Source: Pseudomonas putida (GTDB lineage: Bacteria > Pseudomonadota > Gammaproteobacteria > Pseudomonadales > Pseudomonadaceae). From it: DNA of 64,000 nucleotides. Under the pieces are notes generated by a model. That model saw only the letters and a program-made list of their open reading frames with translations, searched no databases and had not been told where the DNA came from. This document shows positions 36,190 through 46,694 of the stretch, in pieces. Location of the stretch: assembly GCF_025905425.1 (NCBI RefSeq), contig NZ_CP109603.1, positions 2,578,001-2,642,000 of the forward strand. Direction: 5' to 3'. The position numbers and the translations under genes were made by a program. Every line of letters begins with the position of its first letter. Position 1 is the first letter of the stretch.

Positions 36190-39162
36190 CTACTTCTCAA
36201 GATTGAAATACGCAACCGACTCAGCATCTTCATCCAAGCCGAAGTTTGGCCGATATACAAACATGAGCGTGACATGTTCGCGAGACTGACTTTCTGTCTT
36301 CACGCTAACTACCAAGCCACCGCTAACCTCATAACAATCAACTGTAATTGGAAAGGTAGAAATCACATCATTTTTACTACTACTTAGGCTTGCGTGCCAG
36401 CGGCTTTGCCCTAAGACAAAGCCTGATAAAAATACAGTAAACTCGGCGATATACGAGTACTCACGACCAGAAGAGCGGGCTGACCTCCCCCGTACATACT
36501 TACGACTCCATCCCGTATCAAGATTATCTAATCCAAACGCTTGCGCTTCATTCGACGACATTAAAAGTGGCACGTAAAATGCGCCGTACCACGCGCCGAC
36601 CTCATGTTCTAACTTGGCGAACCCAGGAAGTTTTTTATCATAACCCAGCCTTAAATCTTGGCGAGCTTCACCATCATTCATTCGAGTTCCAAACATGCCC
36701 CTGGATGTCCATAACTCTATGGCATTATGAATACAACCCTGTGCCTTGGCGTGCAGATATAACCCGCCAACCAACACAACAGCACCTAACAACACTACCG
36801 CTGCTGCAGCCAAGCCTGCAAATGGAACAGCACTCGCAACGCCTGCGATAGCTAGGCTTCCTTCTAGAATTGCAATAGACCCTACTGCAACGGCAACACC
36901 GCCCGAGATGGTGTAGTGTGATGATTGCAGATCACCATTTTCTTTTTGTCTCAGATATTTATTGTAATCAGAACGAAAACCAAGAAGTATCGCCGAATAT
37001 CCTGAAAGCCGGGCAAATAAATTGCTGCTCAGAAACCTTACAACCCCATTCCCAAAAGCCATCCCGGGCGCCGTTGAACTCAACCTCAGCATCACGGCCT
37101 TTTGCGTTGCCCTGATGCCAACTAATGTTGCCGCCGCCGCGCCGATCACCCCGAAAATCGATGCAGCAAACCCCGCGGTATATTCCGGCGCATCACTCTT
37201 TTGCAGGCTGTTGTAAGCCGCTTTGAGCGCGATCACGTTGTACCACAGCATCCCCGCGTTCAAACCGGTTCCGCCGCCTGAAGTGAGCAAGCCAAGTAAG
37301 GTGGGCCGCACCCGTGACGTGGTCGTGAGCTCGACCGCCACTGTCCGACTTCCCGAAATACGCATCTGCTTCATCTCTTCGACCTGCGCCATCCCGGTTT
37401 TCAAATACCGCTCCACCTCCTGACTAAATGGATTTCCCTTTACCGCCTGCTCAGTGACTTGGTAACGCGCCGCCAACAACCCCAGCGCTTTCTCGGCATT
37501 GGCCTCGCGCGCCGCCGCCTTCACTTGCTGCTGCAAAGTCCGGCTGGCATCCCAGCGTGTCTGCCCACGCAGGCGTTTAAGTACCACGGCACTCACCGAC
37601 TGAGCAGTGAGGTCGGTAATGTCCGCAATGGCCGGAAAACGACCTACCAACCCTTCGATCACATAGTCGCTGCCGCCCAACAAGGTGCCGACCGTATCGG
37701 CTTTATCCCGGAACGGATTGAACGGCGCCAGCGCGGTGTAGAGCGGGCTGTCATGCTGATCCAGCCAGCGCTCCAGGCGCTTGAAGCGCCGGTCGTGGTC
37801 TTCGGTGCCAGGGACTGGCTGGCCCATTGAGTGGATCAACAAGGCCAGTGAAATCTCCAACCCTCGGGCCGAGGTACGCTCGTCACGGTCATAGCATGAC
37901 AGCGCTGCCGCCAGGCTGTACGGGTCATCGATATGCTGGGCTTCAGCGGTGGCCAGCCAGAGGTCGTGGTCGTTACTGGCTTGCAGGGCGAGGTCGCGTA
38001 AGGCAGCAATGCGCTGCTCCAGTTGATCTCGCTCGGCCAAGAACTGTTGGTATTTGGCCGTATCGATGCGTTGCCCCAGGCGTGCACCATTGGGGGAGTA
38101 GTATTCATGGGTGAGTGCCCGGTAGCGTGCCTCGGCCTCTGACAGCGAGGGGCGGCCCCCCGGTGACTGCAGCCGCTGCGCGGCCTGGTTCAGGGGGCGT
38201 GCTTCCGGCGGGTAGAGGCTTACCAGGGTCTTGTCGAGCAGCAGGGCCACCAGGTTGCGATGGTGGTAGTCGCGGCTCTGCGGACTCAGGCGCTCAGCAT
38301 CCAGCCCATAGCACGCTGGCACGCCAGCCTGCTCGGCACCTTGTAGCGGCTTGGTGTGTTCCAGTTGCTCAGCCGGCATCAGGTCGCGTAACTGATGCTG
38401 GTAAGCCGAAACGGCCAGGCTCAGGTCCAGGGCCATCCCTTCGGCATCGCTCAGCACCACTACCGCCGGGATCTTCGGCTGGGTGCTGGGGTAGTGCCGC
38501 GCCATGGCGCTGAGGTTGCCAATGGGTAGGGTGTCGGTACGCGGCTGGCTGCTCCAGGCCAGCGACATGCGCTGATCGGCAGGTTTGAAGTCTTCGACCC
38601 AGGTTTTCAGTGCACTGACGGGAAGCACATGGCGTTGGGCGGAAGGCGCCTGGTTTCCCGTGATCAATTCGCCCATGTTCAGCAAGCGCATGTGCCGATT
38701 GCGAACCGCTGTCGATGACGTAATGCGGGTGGTCATGGCGTTGGTCCACAGATGCGGGCTGTAACCGATCCAGACCTCGCGGGCAGTGTCACTACAGGTG
38801 TCGGCCCAAACCCAGCCCATGGTCTGGCCGTACAGATAACGGTGGCGTTGGTGGTAGTCCTCCAGTCCGCGGTACCTCAACTCCTTGTAGTGCCCTTCGC
38901 CGTCGTGCTCATGGATGACTAGCTTTTCGCCCAGGGGGCCTTTCATGAACACGTAGATGTAACCGGGGCGCAGGGCACGCAAGGTATAGGCGGAACGCTG
39001 CAACGGCTTGAAGCCTTGCTCCAGCGCCAAGCCTGAGTGGGCGTAGCGGGAAGACGGCGCACCGCCCATGCGCGGCACGATGGCATAGCGCACAGGAAGA
39101 ATCGGCACACGGGCGCTGCAAGCTGGGCCGGAGGCAGCACTGCTAACGGAGGCGTCAGTCAT
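36190..39162 (-). CDS. VasX/BTH_I2691-type T6SS effector, predicted membrane-acting
   Basis: A 990-residue protein. Its N-terminus ([26 protein letters not shown]; about residues 18-70) is the VasX N-terminal region that marks T6SS cargo. The middle is helical. Residues about 650-830 hold several hydrophobic helices ([21 protein letters not shown]; [21 protein letters not shown]), resembling colicin-type pore formers. It would disrupt membranes of rival cells. The 3' third is much more AT-rich than the 5' part, suggesting an exchanged C-terminal toxin. No VgrG, Hcp or T6SS core gene is nearby, so it is an orphan island. Confidence 0.87.
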   Translation of the reverse strand: MTDASVSSAASGPACSARVPILPVRYAIVPRMGGAPSSRYAHSGLALEQGFKPLQRSAYTLRALRPGYIYVFMKGPLGEKLVIHEHDGEGHYKELRYRGLEDYHQRHRYLYGQTMGWVWADTCSDTAREVWIGYSPHLWTNAMTTRITSSTAVRNRHMRLLNMGELITGNQAPSAQRHVLPVSALKTWVEDFKPADQRMSLAWSSQPRTDTLPIGNLSAMARHYPSTQPKIPAVVVLSDAEGMALDLSLAVSAYQHQLRDLMPAEQLEHTKPLQGAEQAGVPACYGLDAERLSPQSRDYHHRNLVALLLDKTLVSLYPPEARPLNQAAQRLQSPGGRPSLSEAEARYRALTHEYYSPNGARLGQRIDTAKYQQFLAERDQLEQRIAALRDLALQASNDHDLWLATAEAQHIDDPYSLAAALSCYDRDERTSARGLEISLALLIHSMGQPVPGTEDHDRRFKRLERWLDQHDSPLYTALAPFNPFRDKADTVGTLLGGSDYVIEGLVGRFPAIADITDLTAQSVSAVVLKRLRGQTRWDASRTLQQQVKAAAREANAEKALGLLAARYQVTEQAVKGNPFSQEVERYLKTGMAQVEEMKQMRISGSRTVAVELTTTSRVRPTLLGLLTSGGGTGLNAGMLWYNVIALKAAYNSLQKSDAPEYTAGFAASIFGVIGAAAATLVGIRATQKAVMLRLSSTAPGMAFGNGVVRFLSSNLFARLSGYSAILLGFRSDYNKYLRQKENGDLQSSHYTISGGVAVAVGSIAILEGSLAIAGVASAVPFAGLAAAAVVLLGAVVLVGGLYLHAKAQGCIHNAIELWTSRGMFGTRMNDGEARQDLRLGYDKKLPGFAKLEHEVGAWYGAFYVPLLMSSNEAQAFGLDNLDTGWSRKYVRGRSARSSGREYSYIAEFTVFLSGFVLGQSRWHASLSSSKNDVISTFPITVDCYEVSGGLVVSVKTESQSREHVTLMFVYRPNFGLDEDAESVAYFNLEK

Positions 39163-39203
39163 GGTTAGACAAAAAGCGGGAATGCAGATCGGGTTGGCTA
39201 TGC

Positions 39204-39282
39204 AAATTGATTCCTCTGCAAGTGCGTTTTAGTACTCAGGTCTGAATAAACCGGGACCTGAACACTAACGAGGAATCAATTT
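39204..39282. repeat. Long nested inverted repeat upstream of the T6SS effector
   Basis: A perfect 13-bp outer repeat (AAATTGATTCCTC at 39204-39216, GAGGAATCAATTT at 39270-39282) encloses an inner one (TTAGTACTCAGGTC at 39229-39242, GACCTGAACACTAA at 39255-39268; 12 of 14 pairs). As RNA or single-stranded DNA it would form one long stem with a bulge. It is in the 201-nt gap between the effector start and pxpC. Confidence 0.7.
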
Positions 39283-39363
39283 CCAGAGCAGGTAATGACG
39301 TCCTAAAACAACGTAGGAAATTTCGCTTTAGATAATTTCAACGCCTGAATAACAGCACAACGA

Positions 39364-40335
39364 TCAAGCAAACAGCCGAGCCAGCCACCCCAGCTTCTTC
39401 TTGTACGACCGCCGCGCCTCCAACGCCTGCTCCAGGCTCACCGCCAAAAACCGTGCCTGTTGATTGGGCTGCATCTGCCCGATCAGGTCCAGGTCGGCAC
39501 TGATCACCGTGCCGATCATGGCGTACCCGCCTCCGGACACCGCATCGCGGTGCAGAATGATCGGCTCCAGCCCTGCCGGTACCTGGATCGAACCGATCGG
39601 GTAACAGCTGTCGACGATGTTCGACGGGTCAGAGCCTGCGCCAAACGGCTGCTCACGCGGCTGGAAACTCAATGCGCTGCCGCCTTTGTAGCGGTAGCCG
39701 ATACGGTCCGCCTCGGAGCCGACCGTCCATGCCTCGGTAAAGAAGCTTTGCGCCGCCGCAGCGGTCAGGCGATGAAAATACAACCCTGGGACCACCCGCA
39801 ATACCACCTCGCCACCCAGTGACTGTCGCAAGGCCATCGGCAGGCTCGCACCGGCTCGTGTCTTGCCGCTGGGCACACCGACCGGCAGCACATCGCCCGC
39901 CAGCAACTTGCGCCCCTGGTGCCCACCCAAGGCCCCCAATGCGTAAGTAGATCGGCTGCCAAGCACCTCGGGTACGTCGATACCCCCGGCGACGGCCAGG
40001 TATGCCCGGGCGCCTGCCGTTGGGAAGCCGAAACGCAGTACCTGCCCTGCCCTGACCGCGAACGCGGTGTCGGGGCGCTGCTCACGGCCGTCGAGCAATG
40101 CCGGCATCTGCGCGCCGCATACCGCCACCAGTGCATCGTGCTGGAACTCAAGTTCCGGGCCCACCAGCGCGCATTCAAGCCCTGCGGCGCCTGCCGGGTT
40201 GCCGACCAGGTGGTTGGCTGCGCTCAACGCGTACTGGTCGAGCGCCCCGGACGGCGGGATGCCCAGATGGTAGTAACCCTCGCGGCCCAGGTCCTGTACC
40301 GAGGTGGCCAGGCCGGGTTTGAGTACCTTGATCAT
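39364..40335 (-). CDS. pxpC: 5-oxoprolinase subunit C (biotin-dependent carboxyltransferase-like)
   Basis: A 323-residue protein of the AHS2 domain family (VQDLGREGYYHLGIPPSGALD at the start, YAMIGTVISADLDLIGQ near the end). With PxpB and PxpA it opens 5-oxoproline to glutamate using ATP. It overlaps pxpB by 4 nt. Last gene of the pxpABC operon. Confidence 0.92.
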   Translation of the reverse strand: MIKVLKPGLATSVQDLGREGYYHLGIPPSGALDQYALSAANHLVGNPAGAAGLECALVGPELEFQHDALVAVCGAQMPALLDGREQRPDTAFAVRAGQVLRFGFPTAGARAYLAVAGGIDVPEVLGSRSTYALGALGGHQGRKLLAGDVLPVGVPSGKTRAGASLPMALRQSLGGEVVLRVVPGLYFHRLTAAAAQSFFTEAWTVGSEADRIGYRYKGGSALSFQPREQPFGAGSDPSNIVDSCYPIGSIQVPAGLEPIILHRDAVSGGGYAMIGTVISADLDLIGQMQPNQQARFLAVSLEQALEARRSYKKKLGWLARLFA

Positions 40336-41219
40336 GCCAGCACCTCCTGCAGCGTCTTGGGGTATCCGACCGGGTCGGCGAGGAAGGCATCCAGGGAAAA
40401 CGCCACCGGACGAATGCGCAGGTTGAAGCAGCCGTCTTCGACATCCGCCACGGCCTGGTCATAGGCTCGGCGGTCGATTGGCTTGAACTGCACGATGTCT
40501 CCGGGGCGGAAGAACACCATGTGCTCCTTGAGGTAGGCCAGGGTCTGCTGGGGGTCGTAGATCGGCGCCGGGGTGACACCGAACATCTGGTAGCCACCGG
40601 CCCCACGCACCGAATAGATGCAACCGAAGCAACCGCCGTGGCCGAGGGTCAGTTTGGGTGTGTCGGTACGCGGACGCAGGTATTTGGGCACCTGCAACTG
40701 CCGCTGGCGCTCGACCATCTGGAACATGAACGGGAGGCCGGCGACGAAGCCCACCATCGACACGAACCAGGGCGCGCCACTGTGGGCGGCGATGAACGCC
40801 TCGACATCGGCAAGGCCGTTGACCCGCGCCGCATACTCAAGGTCGGTGCTGCTCGGGTCCTGGTGGCGATTACGAAAGCGCATCAGGGTTTCGTGGGTCC
40901 AGGGGTCGTTGTACAGCACCGGGATTTCGATGATGCGGGTGTGCAGCGAGCGCTCGGCCACCGCGTCTGCCTCGGCGCCGCGTACTGCTTCGAGCAGCGT
41001 CTCGGGGGCAATGCGGTCAGGGTCGAAGCGGATCTGGAACGACGCGTTGGCCAGGCATACATCGAGTACGCCATCCAGGCCGAGCCGCTCCACCGCGCGG
41101 GTGACGGCCATGCCCTTGAAAAAGGCCTCCAGCGACATGCTGTCACTGACTTCGGCAAACAGGTGCTCGTCGGCACCGAAGCTGTAGCGGATCGGGGTAG
41201 AAGCAACCGGCTCGGCCAT
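40332..41219 (-). CDS. pxpB: 5-oxoprolinase subunit B (kinase-like)
   Basis: A 295-residue protein; residues from about 10 to 285 match the AHS1/KipI domain (FGADEHLFAEVSDSMSLEA; PWFVSMVGFVAGLPFMF; YSVRGAGGYQMFGVTPAPIY). It is longer than the classic PxpB, with about 50 extra residues spread through the middle. Start ATG 41219 has a GGAAC ribosome-binding site. Follows pxpA by 93 nt. Confidence 0.9.
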   Translation of the reverse strand: MAEPVASTPIRYSFGADEHLFAEVSDSMSLEAFFKGMAVTRAVERLGLDGVLDVCLANASFQIRFDPDRIAPETLLEAVRGAEADAVAERSLHTRIIEIPVLYNDPWTHETLMRFRNRHQDPSSTDLEYAARVNGLADVEAFIAAHSGAPWFVSMVGFVAGLPFMFQMVERQRQLQVPKYLRPRTDTPKLTLGHGGCFGCIYSVRGAGGYQMFGVTPAPIYDPQQTLAYLKEHMVFFRPGDIVQFKPIDRRAYDQAVADVEDGCFNLRIRPVAFSLDAFLADPVGYPKTLQEVLA

Positions 41220-41312
41220 GACTGTTCCTTTTCTTGGAATCTTTATAGAAAGGCAGGCGAAAACAACTCCATGCAGCGGCCCCGGCTTAGCTGCGCCGGG
41301 TGCCGGTAACAC

Positions 41313-42071
41313 TCATCGTGGCGTGCGTACCTCGATACCAGCCTGATCCAGCGCCTGGCGCGTGGCCTCGACCAGGTCGAGCGCGCCCGGGGTATCGCTG
41401 TGCAGGCAGATGGAATCGAACGCGATGGCCAGGTCCTGCCCTTCGACCGTGCGCACCAGGCCTTGCTGGCAAGCCCGCAGCACGCGCTCGGCGACGGCCT
41501 TGGGGTCATGGCCGCGCACGTTGCGGGTAAACACGATGGAGCCGCTCATATCGTACTCGCGGTCGGCATAGAACTCGCGGATCACCGGCTGCCCGAGTTC
41601 CTGGGCAATGCGGCAGATCACCGAACCCGGCATGCAATACAACAGCAACTGCGGTTCGATCACGCGCAGGTTCTGCACCAGCAGCCGGGCAGCCTCCTCG
41701 TCGCGCGCCAGGTGCATGTACAACGCGCCGTGGGGCTTGATGTGCTGCAACGTCACCCCTTGAGCACGGGCGATTTCACGCAGTGCACCCAGCTGGTAGA
41801 GCATGTCGTCGACCAGTTCCTGGGCCGGGGCATTGATGTGTCGGCGGCCGAAACCGACCAGGTCACGAAAGCCTGGGTGTGCGCCGACCGCTACGCCTAG
41901 TGCCTTGGCCCGCTCGACGGTGCGGCGCATGGTGCCGGGGTCGCCGGCATGGAAGCCGGTGGCGATGTTGGCCGAACTGATAAAGGCCATCAGCTCGTTG
42001 TCGACGCCATCACCGATGGTCCACGGGCCGAAGCCCTCACCCATGTCCGAATTGAAATCCACCACCTGCAT
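41313..42071 (-). CDS. pxpA: 5-oxoprolinase subunit A (LamB/YcsF family)
   Basis: A 252-residue metal-dependent deacetylase-like subunit. [13 protein letters not shown] (about 4-16), [14 protein letters not shown] (about 33-46), and [11 protein letters not shown] (about 112) are diagnostic. Start ATG 42071 has AGGAG upstream; longer starts lack one. First gene of the operon, divergent from a LysR regulator that probably controls it. Confidence 0.93.
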   Translation of the reverse strand: MQVVDFNSDMGEGFGPWTIGDGVDNELMAFISSANIATGFHAGDPGTMRRTVERAKALGVAVGAHPGFRDLVGFGRRHINAPAQELVDDMLYQLGALREIARAQGVTLQHIKPHGALYMHLARDEEAARLLVQNLRVIEPQLLLYCMPGSVICRIAQELGQPVIREFYADREYDMSGSIVFTRNVRGHDPKAVAERVLRACQQGLVRTVEGQDLAIAFDSICLHSDTPGALDLVEATRQALDQAGIEVRTPR

Positions 42072-42154
42072 GAACGTATCTCCTGGTGCTTGTGACTGCA
42101 TGCAAGCCACGTTAGATTCTCTGTACCCCCTTGGGTAGATCTATAAACAGATAG

Positions 42155-42180
42155 GGTGTCTTCTGAAAATCAGATACACC
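42155..42180. promoter_or_regulatory. Imperfect palindrome in front of the LysR gene
   Basis: GGTGT-CTT-CTGA and TCAG-AT-ACACC face each other across AAA, immediately before the AGGAG site of the LysR gene and within the pxpA/lysR divergent region. It could be an autoregulatory operator or a leader hairpin. Confidence 0.5.
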
Positions 42181-42191
42181 AGGAGCCTACC

Positions 42192-43109
42192 GTGTCTCTG
42201 ACCCTGCGCCAGGTCCGCTACTTCGTTGCCACCGCCGAGATCGGCCAGATCTCCCAGGCGGCAATCCACCTGAACATTTCCCAATCGGCGGTGACCACGG
42301 CGATCAAGGAGCTGGAGGCGATGCTTGGCGTGCTGCTGTTCCAGCGCTCGGCCCAGGGCATGAGCCTGACCGAGGCCGGTCGGCATTTTCTCAACCGCGC
42401 CTATGTGGTGTTGCGCAGCGTCGACGACGCGCTGAACAGCCCGCTGCCGGACGGGCGCGCCAGCGGCCTGCTGCGCCTGGCGGCAAGCTATACCGTGATT
42501 GGCTACTTCTTGCCGCACCACCTGCAACGCCTCGAACACTGGCACCCTGACGTAACCCTGGAAGTGCATGAGCAGGAGCGCAGCGCCATTGAGCAAGGCC
42601 TGTTGGAGGGCCGCTTCGACATGGCCGTGGTGCTCACCGCCAACCTCACCCACCCGGATATCGTTTCGGAAACGCTGTTCAACTCCGAGCGCCGACTGTG
42701 GCTGCCCGGCCATCATCCGCTGTGCGAGCGTTCTGCGGTGAGCCTGGCCGATGTGGCCAGCGAACCGTTCATTCTGCTGACCGTGGATGAGGCCGAGCAA
42801 AGCGCCATGCGTTATTGGGAGCTGGCCGGGCAGCGGCCCAGCGTACGCGTGCGGACCAGTTCGGTAGAGGCCGTGCGCAGCATGGTTGCCAATGGCAGCG
42901 GTGTGGCGATCCTCTCCGACCTGGTGCACAGGCCTTGGTCGCTGGAAGGCAAGCGCATCGAGACGGTGACCATCAGCGACCCAGTGACGCCAATGAGCGT
43001 GGGCCTGGCCTGGCATCGGGAACGGGCCTTCAGCCCGGCCATGCAGGCGTTGCGCAACTACTTCCACAGTGCGTTTCTGGCACCGCAGCAGCTGTCGGCG
43101 CGGCGTTGA
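42192..43109 (+). CDS. LysR-family regulator, divergent from pxpABC
   Basis: A 305-residue LysR protein: HTH ([33 protein letters not shown]) and effector domain. The start is GTG 42192, with AGGAG six bases before it; a GTG further upstream (42156) would place the palindrome inside the gene. Its divergent location suggests control of 5-oxoprolinase genes. Effector not known; 5-oxoproline is an obvious guess. Confidence 0.88.
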   Translation: MSLTLRQVRYFVATAEIGQISQAAIHLNISQSAVTTAIKELEAMLGVLLFQRSAQGMSLTEAGRHFLNRAYVVLRSVDDALNSPLPDGRASGLLRLAASYTVIGYFLPHHLQRLEHWHPDVTLEVHEQERSAIEQGLLEGRFDMAVVLTANLTHPDIVSETLFNSERRLWLPGHHPLCERSAVSLADVASEPFILLTVDEAEQSAMRYWELAGQRPSVRVRTSSVEAVRSMVANGSGVAILSDLVHRPWSLEGKRIETVTISDPVTPMSVGLAWHRERAFSPAMQALRNYFHSAFLAPQQLSARR

Positions 43110-43210
43110 GCCGTGGGGCTGATGTGCGGCCCAATCGCTGGCAAGGCGAACGTTCCGCCTGCAACGCCGTCATAACTGTGGCCGGTGCCGACACGCAGAG
43201 AGGACGCGAG

Positions 43211-45277
43211 ATGACCCAACCAGACCCGTCATACATCCAGTGGCTCGAAGACCGTTCCATGCTCAAGGCCTCCCAGGAGCGGGCCCGCCTGTATTCGGGG
43301 CAATCGCGCCTGTGGCAAAACCCCTACGCCGAAGCCCAGCCCCGCCGCGCGACCGAAATCGCCTCGGTGTGGCTCACCGTCTATCCCGACGCCATCATTG
43401 CCCCCGATGATTGCTCGGTGCTCGCCGCCCTGGCCCACGAGGCGCTGTGGCGGCGCTTGTCGGAGATCGGCATACAAGGCGTGCACACCGGCCCCATCAA
43501 GCAGTCCGGCGGGGTGCGCGGGCACGCATTCACCCCCAGCGTGGACGGCAATTTCGACCGCATCAGCTTCGACATCGACCCGCTCTACGGCAGCGAACAG
43601 GAGCTGATCCAGATGAGCCGCATGGCCGCTGCGCACAACGCCGTGACCATCGATGACCTGATCCCCTCGCACACCGGCAAAGGTGCTGACTTTCGCCTGG
43701 CTGAGCTGGCCCACGGCGCCTACCCTGGGCTCTACCACATGGTCGAAGTGCGCGAAGAAGACTGGCCGCTGCTGCCCGAGGTGCCAGCAGGCCGCGATGC
43801 GGTCAACTTGCTGCCGGCGGTGTGCGACGAACTCAAGGCCCGCCACTACATCGTCGGCCAGTTGCAGCGGGTGATCTTCTTCGAGCCTGGGGTCAAGGAG
43901 ACCGACTGGAGCGTCACCCCGCCCATTACCGGCGTCGATGGCAAGACAAGGCGGTGGGTGTACCTGCACTACTTCAAGGAAGGCCAGCCGTCACTCAACT
44001 GGCTCGACCCGACCTTCGCCGCCCAACAGATGATCATCGGTGATGCCCTGCATGCGCTGGACTGCCTTGGCGCACGGGGCCTGCGCCTGGACGCCAACGG
44101 TTTTCTCGGGGTAGAAACCTGCCTCAATGCCACCGCCTGGTCCGAAAGCCACCCCCTGTCGATCGTCGGCAACCAGCTGATGGGCGGCATGATTCGCAAG
44201 GCGGGTGGCTTCAGCTTTCAGGAGCTCAACCTTACGATCGACGACATTGCCCAAATGTCCAAGGGTGGCGCCGATCTGTCCTACGACTTCATCACCCGCC
44301 CGGCCTACCAGCACGCGCTGCTGACCGGCGACACCGAGTTCCTGCGCCTGATGCTCAAGGAAATGCACGCGTTCGGCATCGACCCGGCCTCCTTGATCCA
44401 TGCCCTGCAGAACCATGATGAGCTGACCGTCGAGCTGGTGCATTTCTGGACCCTGCATGCCCACGACATGTACCTGTACAAAGGCCAGACCCTGCCCGGC
44501 AACATCCTGCGCGAGCACATTCGCGAAGAAATTTATGAACGCCTGTCTGGCGAACATGCCCCCTACAACCTGCGGTTCGTCACCAATGGCATCAGTTGCA
44601 CCACCGCCAGCCTGATCACCGCAGCCCTCGGGATTCGCGACCTTGAGCAGATCGACACAGCGGATATCGAGCGCATCCAGAAAATTCACCTCCTGCTGGT
44701 GATGTACAACGCCATGCAGCCCGGCGTGGTGGCGCTGTCTGGCTGGGACCTGGTCGGCGCCCTGCCCTTGCCTGCCGAGGCGGTGGCAGAGCGGATGCTC
44801 GATGGCGACACCCGTTGGATCCACCGTGGCGGCTACGACCTGGCCGGGCTCGCCCCCGACGCCGAGGCGTCAGTACGCGGCATGCCCCGGGCGCGGGCGC
44901 TCTATGGCAGCCTCGACAGCCAGCTGGAAAACAGCGACTCGTTTGCCAGCAAGGTGAAGAAGCTGTTGGCCGTGCGCCAGGCCTACGGCATCGCCACCAG
45001 CCGCCAGGTGCTGGTACCCGAGGTCAGTAGCCCTGGGTTGCTGGTGATGGTGCATGAGCTGCCGGCGGGGCGCGGTATCCAGATCAGCGCGCTGAACTTT
45101 GGCCAGGAAGCGATCGCCGAGGAGCTGCACTTGACCGGCTTCACACCGGGACCGGTGGTGGACATGATCAACGAGACGGTCGAGGGAGACTTGACCGAGG
45201 ATGGGCGGCTGATGGTGAGCCTGGAGCCGTACGAGGCGCTGTGCCTGCGCATTGTGAACAGCAGCGGGCATGTCTGA
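43211..45277 (+). CDS. Trehalose synthase-like GH13 protein
   Basis: A 688-residue GH13 (alpha-amylase superfamily) protein. Conserved regions: [13 protein letters not shown] (about 142); [13 protein letters not shown] with nucleophile Asp (about 296); III, SFQELNL with the acid/base Glu (about 338); [11 protein letters not shown] (about 401). Region I differs from the usual DVVxNH. The family includes enzymes that interconvert maltose and trehalose; this gene is annotated as trehalose synthase-like in related strains (knowledge). Start ATG 43211 is preceded by GAGAGGAC. Stands alone, with no trehalose genes adjacent. Confidence 0.82.
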   Translation: MTQPDPSYIQWLEDRSMLKASQERARLYSGQSRLWQNPYAEAQPRRATEIASVWLTVYPDAIIAPDDCSVLAALAHEALWRRLSEIGIQGVHTGPIKQSGGVRGHAFTPSVDGNFDRISFDIDPLYGSEQELIQMSRMAAAHNAVTIDDLIPSHTGKGADFRLAELAHGAYPGLYHMVEVREEDWPLLPEVPAGRDAVNLLPAVCDELKARHYIVGQLQRVIFFEPGVKETDWSVTPPITGVDGKTRRWVYLHYFKEGQPSLNWLDPTFAAQQMIIGDALHALDCLGARGLRLDANGFLGVETCLNATAWSESHPLSIVGNQLMGGMIRKAGGFSFQELNLTIDDIAQMSKGGADLSYDFITRPAYQHALLTGDTEFLRLMLKEMHAFGIDPASLIHALQNHDELTVELVHFWTLHAHDMYLYKGQTLPGNILREHIREEIYERLSGEHAPYNLRFVTNGISCTTASLITAALGIRDLEQIDTADIERIQKIHLLLVMYNAMQPGVVALSGWDLVGALPLPAEAVAERMLDGDTRWIHRGGYDLAGLAPDAEASVRGMPRARALYGSLDSQLENSDSFASKVKKLLAVRQAYGIATSRQVLVPEVSSPGLLVMVHELPAGRGIQISALNFGQEAIAEELHLTGFTPGPVVDMINETVEGDLTEDGRLMVSLEPYEALCLRIVNSSGHV

Positions 45278-45360
45278 GGGGCAGCGCCCGCCTTGCTTTT
45301 ACCGCTTCAGAGGCATAGTTTCCGGGGGACTTCATTTTCCCGTGCCCAGGAGCAATTTCC

Positions 45361-45990
45361 ATGTACACCGGCATCGTCCAGGCCGTTCGCCCGTTGCTTG
45401 ATGTGACCACTTACCCCGGCCACAGGCAGTTCACCCTCGACCTCACCCCTGAATTGCTCGACGATCTCAAGATCGGCGCCAGCGTCAGCGTCGAGGGTAC
45501 CTGCCTGTCAGTCACCGAGATCGACGGCACCCAAGTAAAGTTCGACGCCATGAATGCCACGCTGGAGCGCACCAACCTGCGCAGCTTCAAGGCCGGTCAA
45601 GGGGTGAACGTCGAACGCTCGGCCAAGATGAACGCCGAGGTCGGCGGCCACCTGATGGCAGGCCACATCGCCACCACCGCCGAGGTCGTCGAACTGTCCA
45701 TCGAAGAGACCGGGGCCTTCATCAAGTTCCGTATGCCTGCGGCGTGGGCCAAGTACGTGTTCCCCCGCGGTTTCCTTGGGGTAAACGGCTGCAGCCTGAC
45801 GGTCGCCGATGTCGATGACAGCGTCATCACCATCAACCTGATCCCAGAGACCTTGCGCCAGACCACGTTCGCCCACTACAAGGCCGGCGAGCTGCTCAAC
45901 ATCGAAGTGGACCACCAGACCATGGTCTTGGTCGATGTGGTCGAGCGCACGCTCAAGGGCACCCTGGCCCGCGAAGCACTGCTGCGCTGA
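45361..45990 (+). CDS. Riboflavin synthase alpha chain (paralogue outside the rib operon)
   Basis: A 209-residue protein made of two repeated lumazine-binding barrels: MYTGIVQ start, GGHLMAGHI (about 95) and GVNGCSLTV (about 140). It closely resembles the E. coli-type RibE that makes riboflavin from two lumazines. No riboflavin neighbours and no FMN riboswitch precede it (83-nt gap only). AGGAGC gives the start. Could be a second active synthase or a lumazine-binding relative. Confidence 0.87.
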   Translation: MYTGIVQAVRPLLDVTTYPGHRQFTLDLTPELLDDLKIGASVSVEGTCLSVTEIDGTQVKFDAMNATLERTNLRSFKAGQGVNVERSAKMNAEVGGHLMAGHIATTAEVVELSIEETGAFIKFRMPAAWAKYVFPRGFLGVNGCSLTVADVDDSVITINLIPETLRQTTFAHYKAGELLNIEVDHQTMVLVDVVERTLKGTLAREALLR

Positions 45991-45992
45991 GC

Positions 45993-46694
45993 ATGCTGCC
46001 CAACGTACTGCCCGCACGCAACGCACGACGGCTCAGGCTCCGGGCCGTGCGGGGTCGGGTCGGCTTGGGGCTGGTCGCCGCGCTGTCGGTGCTGGCCGGC
46101 ATGACCGATGCCATCGGCCTGCTGGCCCTGGGTGATTTCGCTTCGTTCATGAGCGGCAACACCACCCGCCTGGCGGTGGCCATCAGCGAGGCGGACCTGG
46201 CCATGGTGCTGCGCCTGAGTGGTGCGGTGTTCGGCTTTGTCGCGGGCAATGCCCTGGGCGTGATGCTGGCTCGGGCCTGCCGTCGCCGCGCCTGGCCGGT
46301 GCTGCTGGTGGTCGCCGTGCTGCTGGGTGTCGCGGCGGCATGGCCCCTGCCCGCGACCTTTGGGGCGCTGCTGGCGGCGACACTGGCCATGGGCATGATC
46401 AATGCCGTGGTCGAACAGGTGAATGGCCTGCCAATCGGCCTGACCTATGTCACCGGCGCCCTGTCCCGCTTCGGTCGCGGCTTGGGGCGCTGGTTGCTGG
46501 GCGAGCGGCGCAATGGCTGGCGCGTACAACTGGTGCCTTGGGCGGGCATGTTGATGGGCGCGGCACTGGGTGCCTGGCTTGAGCACCAGCTGGGCCTGCA
46601 GGCGCTGGCAGGCAGTTGCGCGCTCGCATGCCTGCTGGCCCTGGTGACACGGTTCATTCCGCGCTCATGGCAACGGGGCTATATGCCGCGTTGA
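45993..46694 (+). CDS. DUF1275 (YoaK-type) membrane protein
   Basis: A 233-residue membrane protein with six hydrophobic helices and the family pieces MTDAIGLLALGDFASFMSGN and GMINAVVEQVNGLPIGLTYV. Starts 2 nt after ribE, so cotranscribed. Function unknown. Confidence 0.87.
   Translation: MLPNVLPARNARRLRLRAVRGRVGLGLVAALSVLAGMTDAIGLLALGDFASFMSGNTTRLAVAISEADLAMVLRLSGAVFGFVAGNALGVMLARACRRRAWPVLLVVAVLLGVAAAWPLPATFGALLAATLAMGMINAVVEQVNGLPIGLTYVTGALSRFGRGLGRWLLGERRNGWRVQLVPWAGMLMGAALGAWLEHQLGLQALAGSCALACLLALVTRFIPRSWQRGYMPR

Noticed and set aside
39204..39282. Integron attC site
   Set aside because: The nested stem resembles attC in shape, but the RYYYAAC/GTTRRRY core boxes are missing and no integrase is present.
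45278..45360. FMN riboswitch before the riboflavin synthase gene
   Set aside because: The gap is only 83 nt and has none of the conserved RFN-element sequence.
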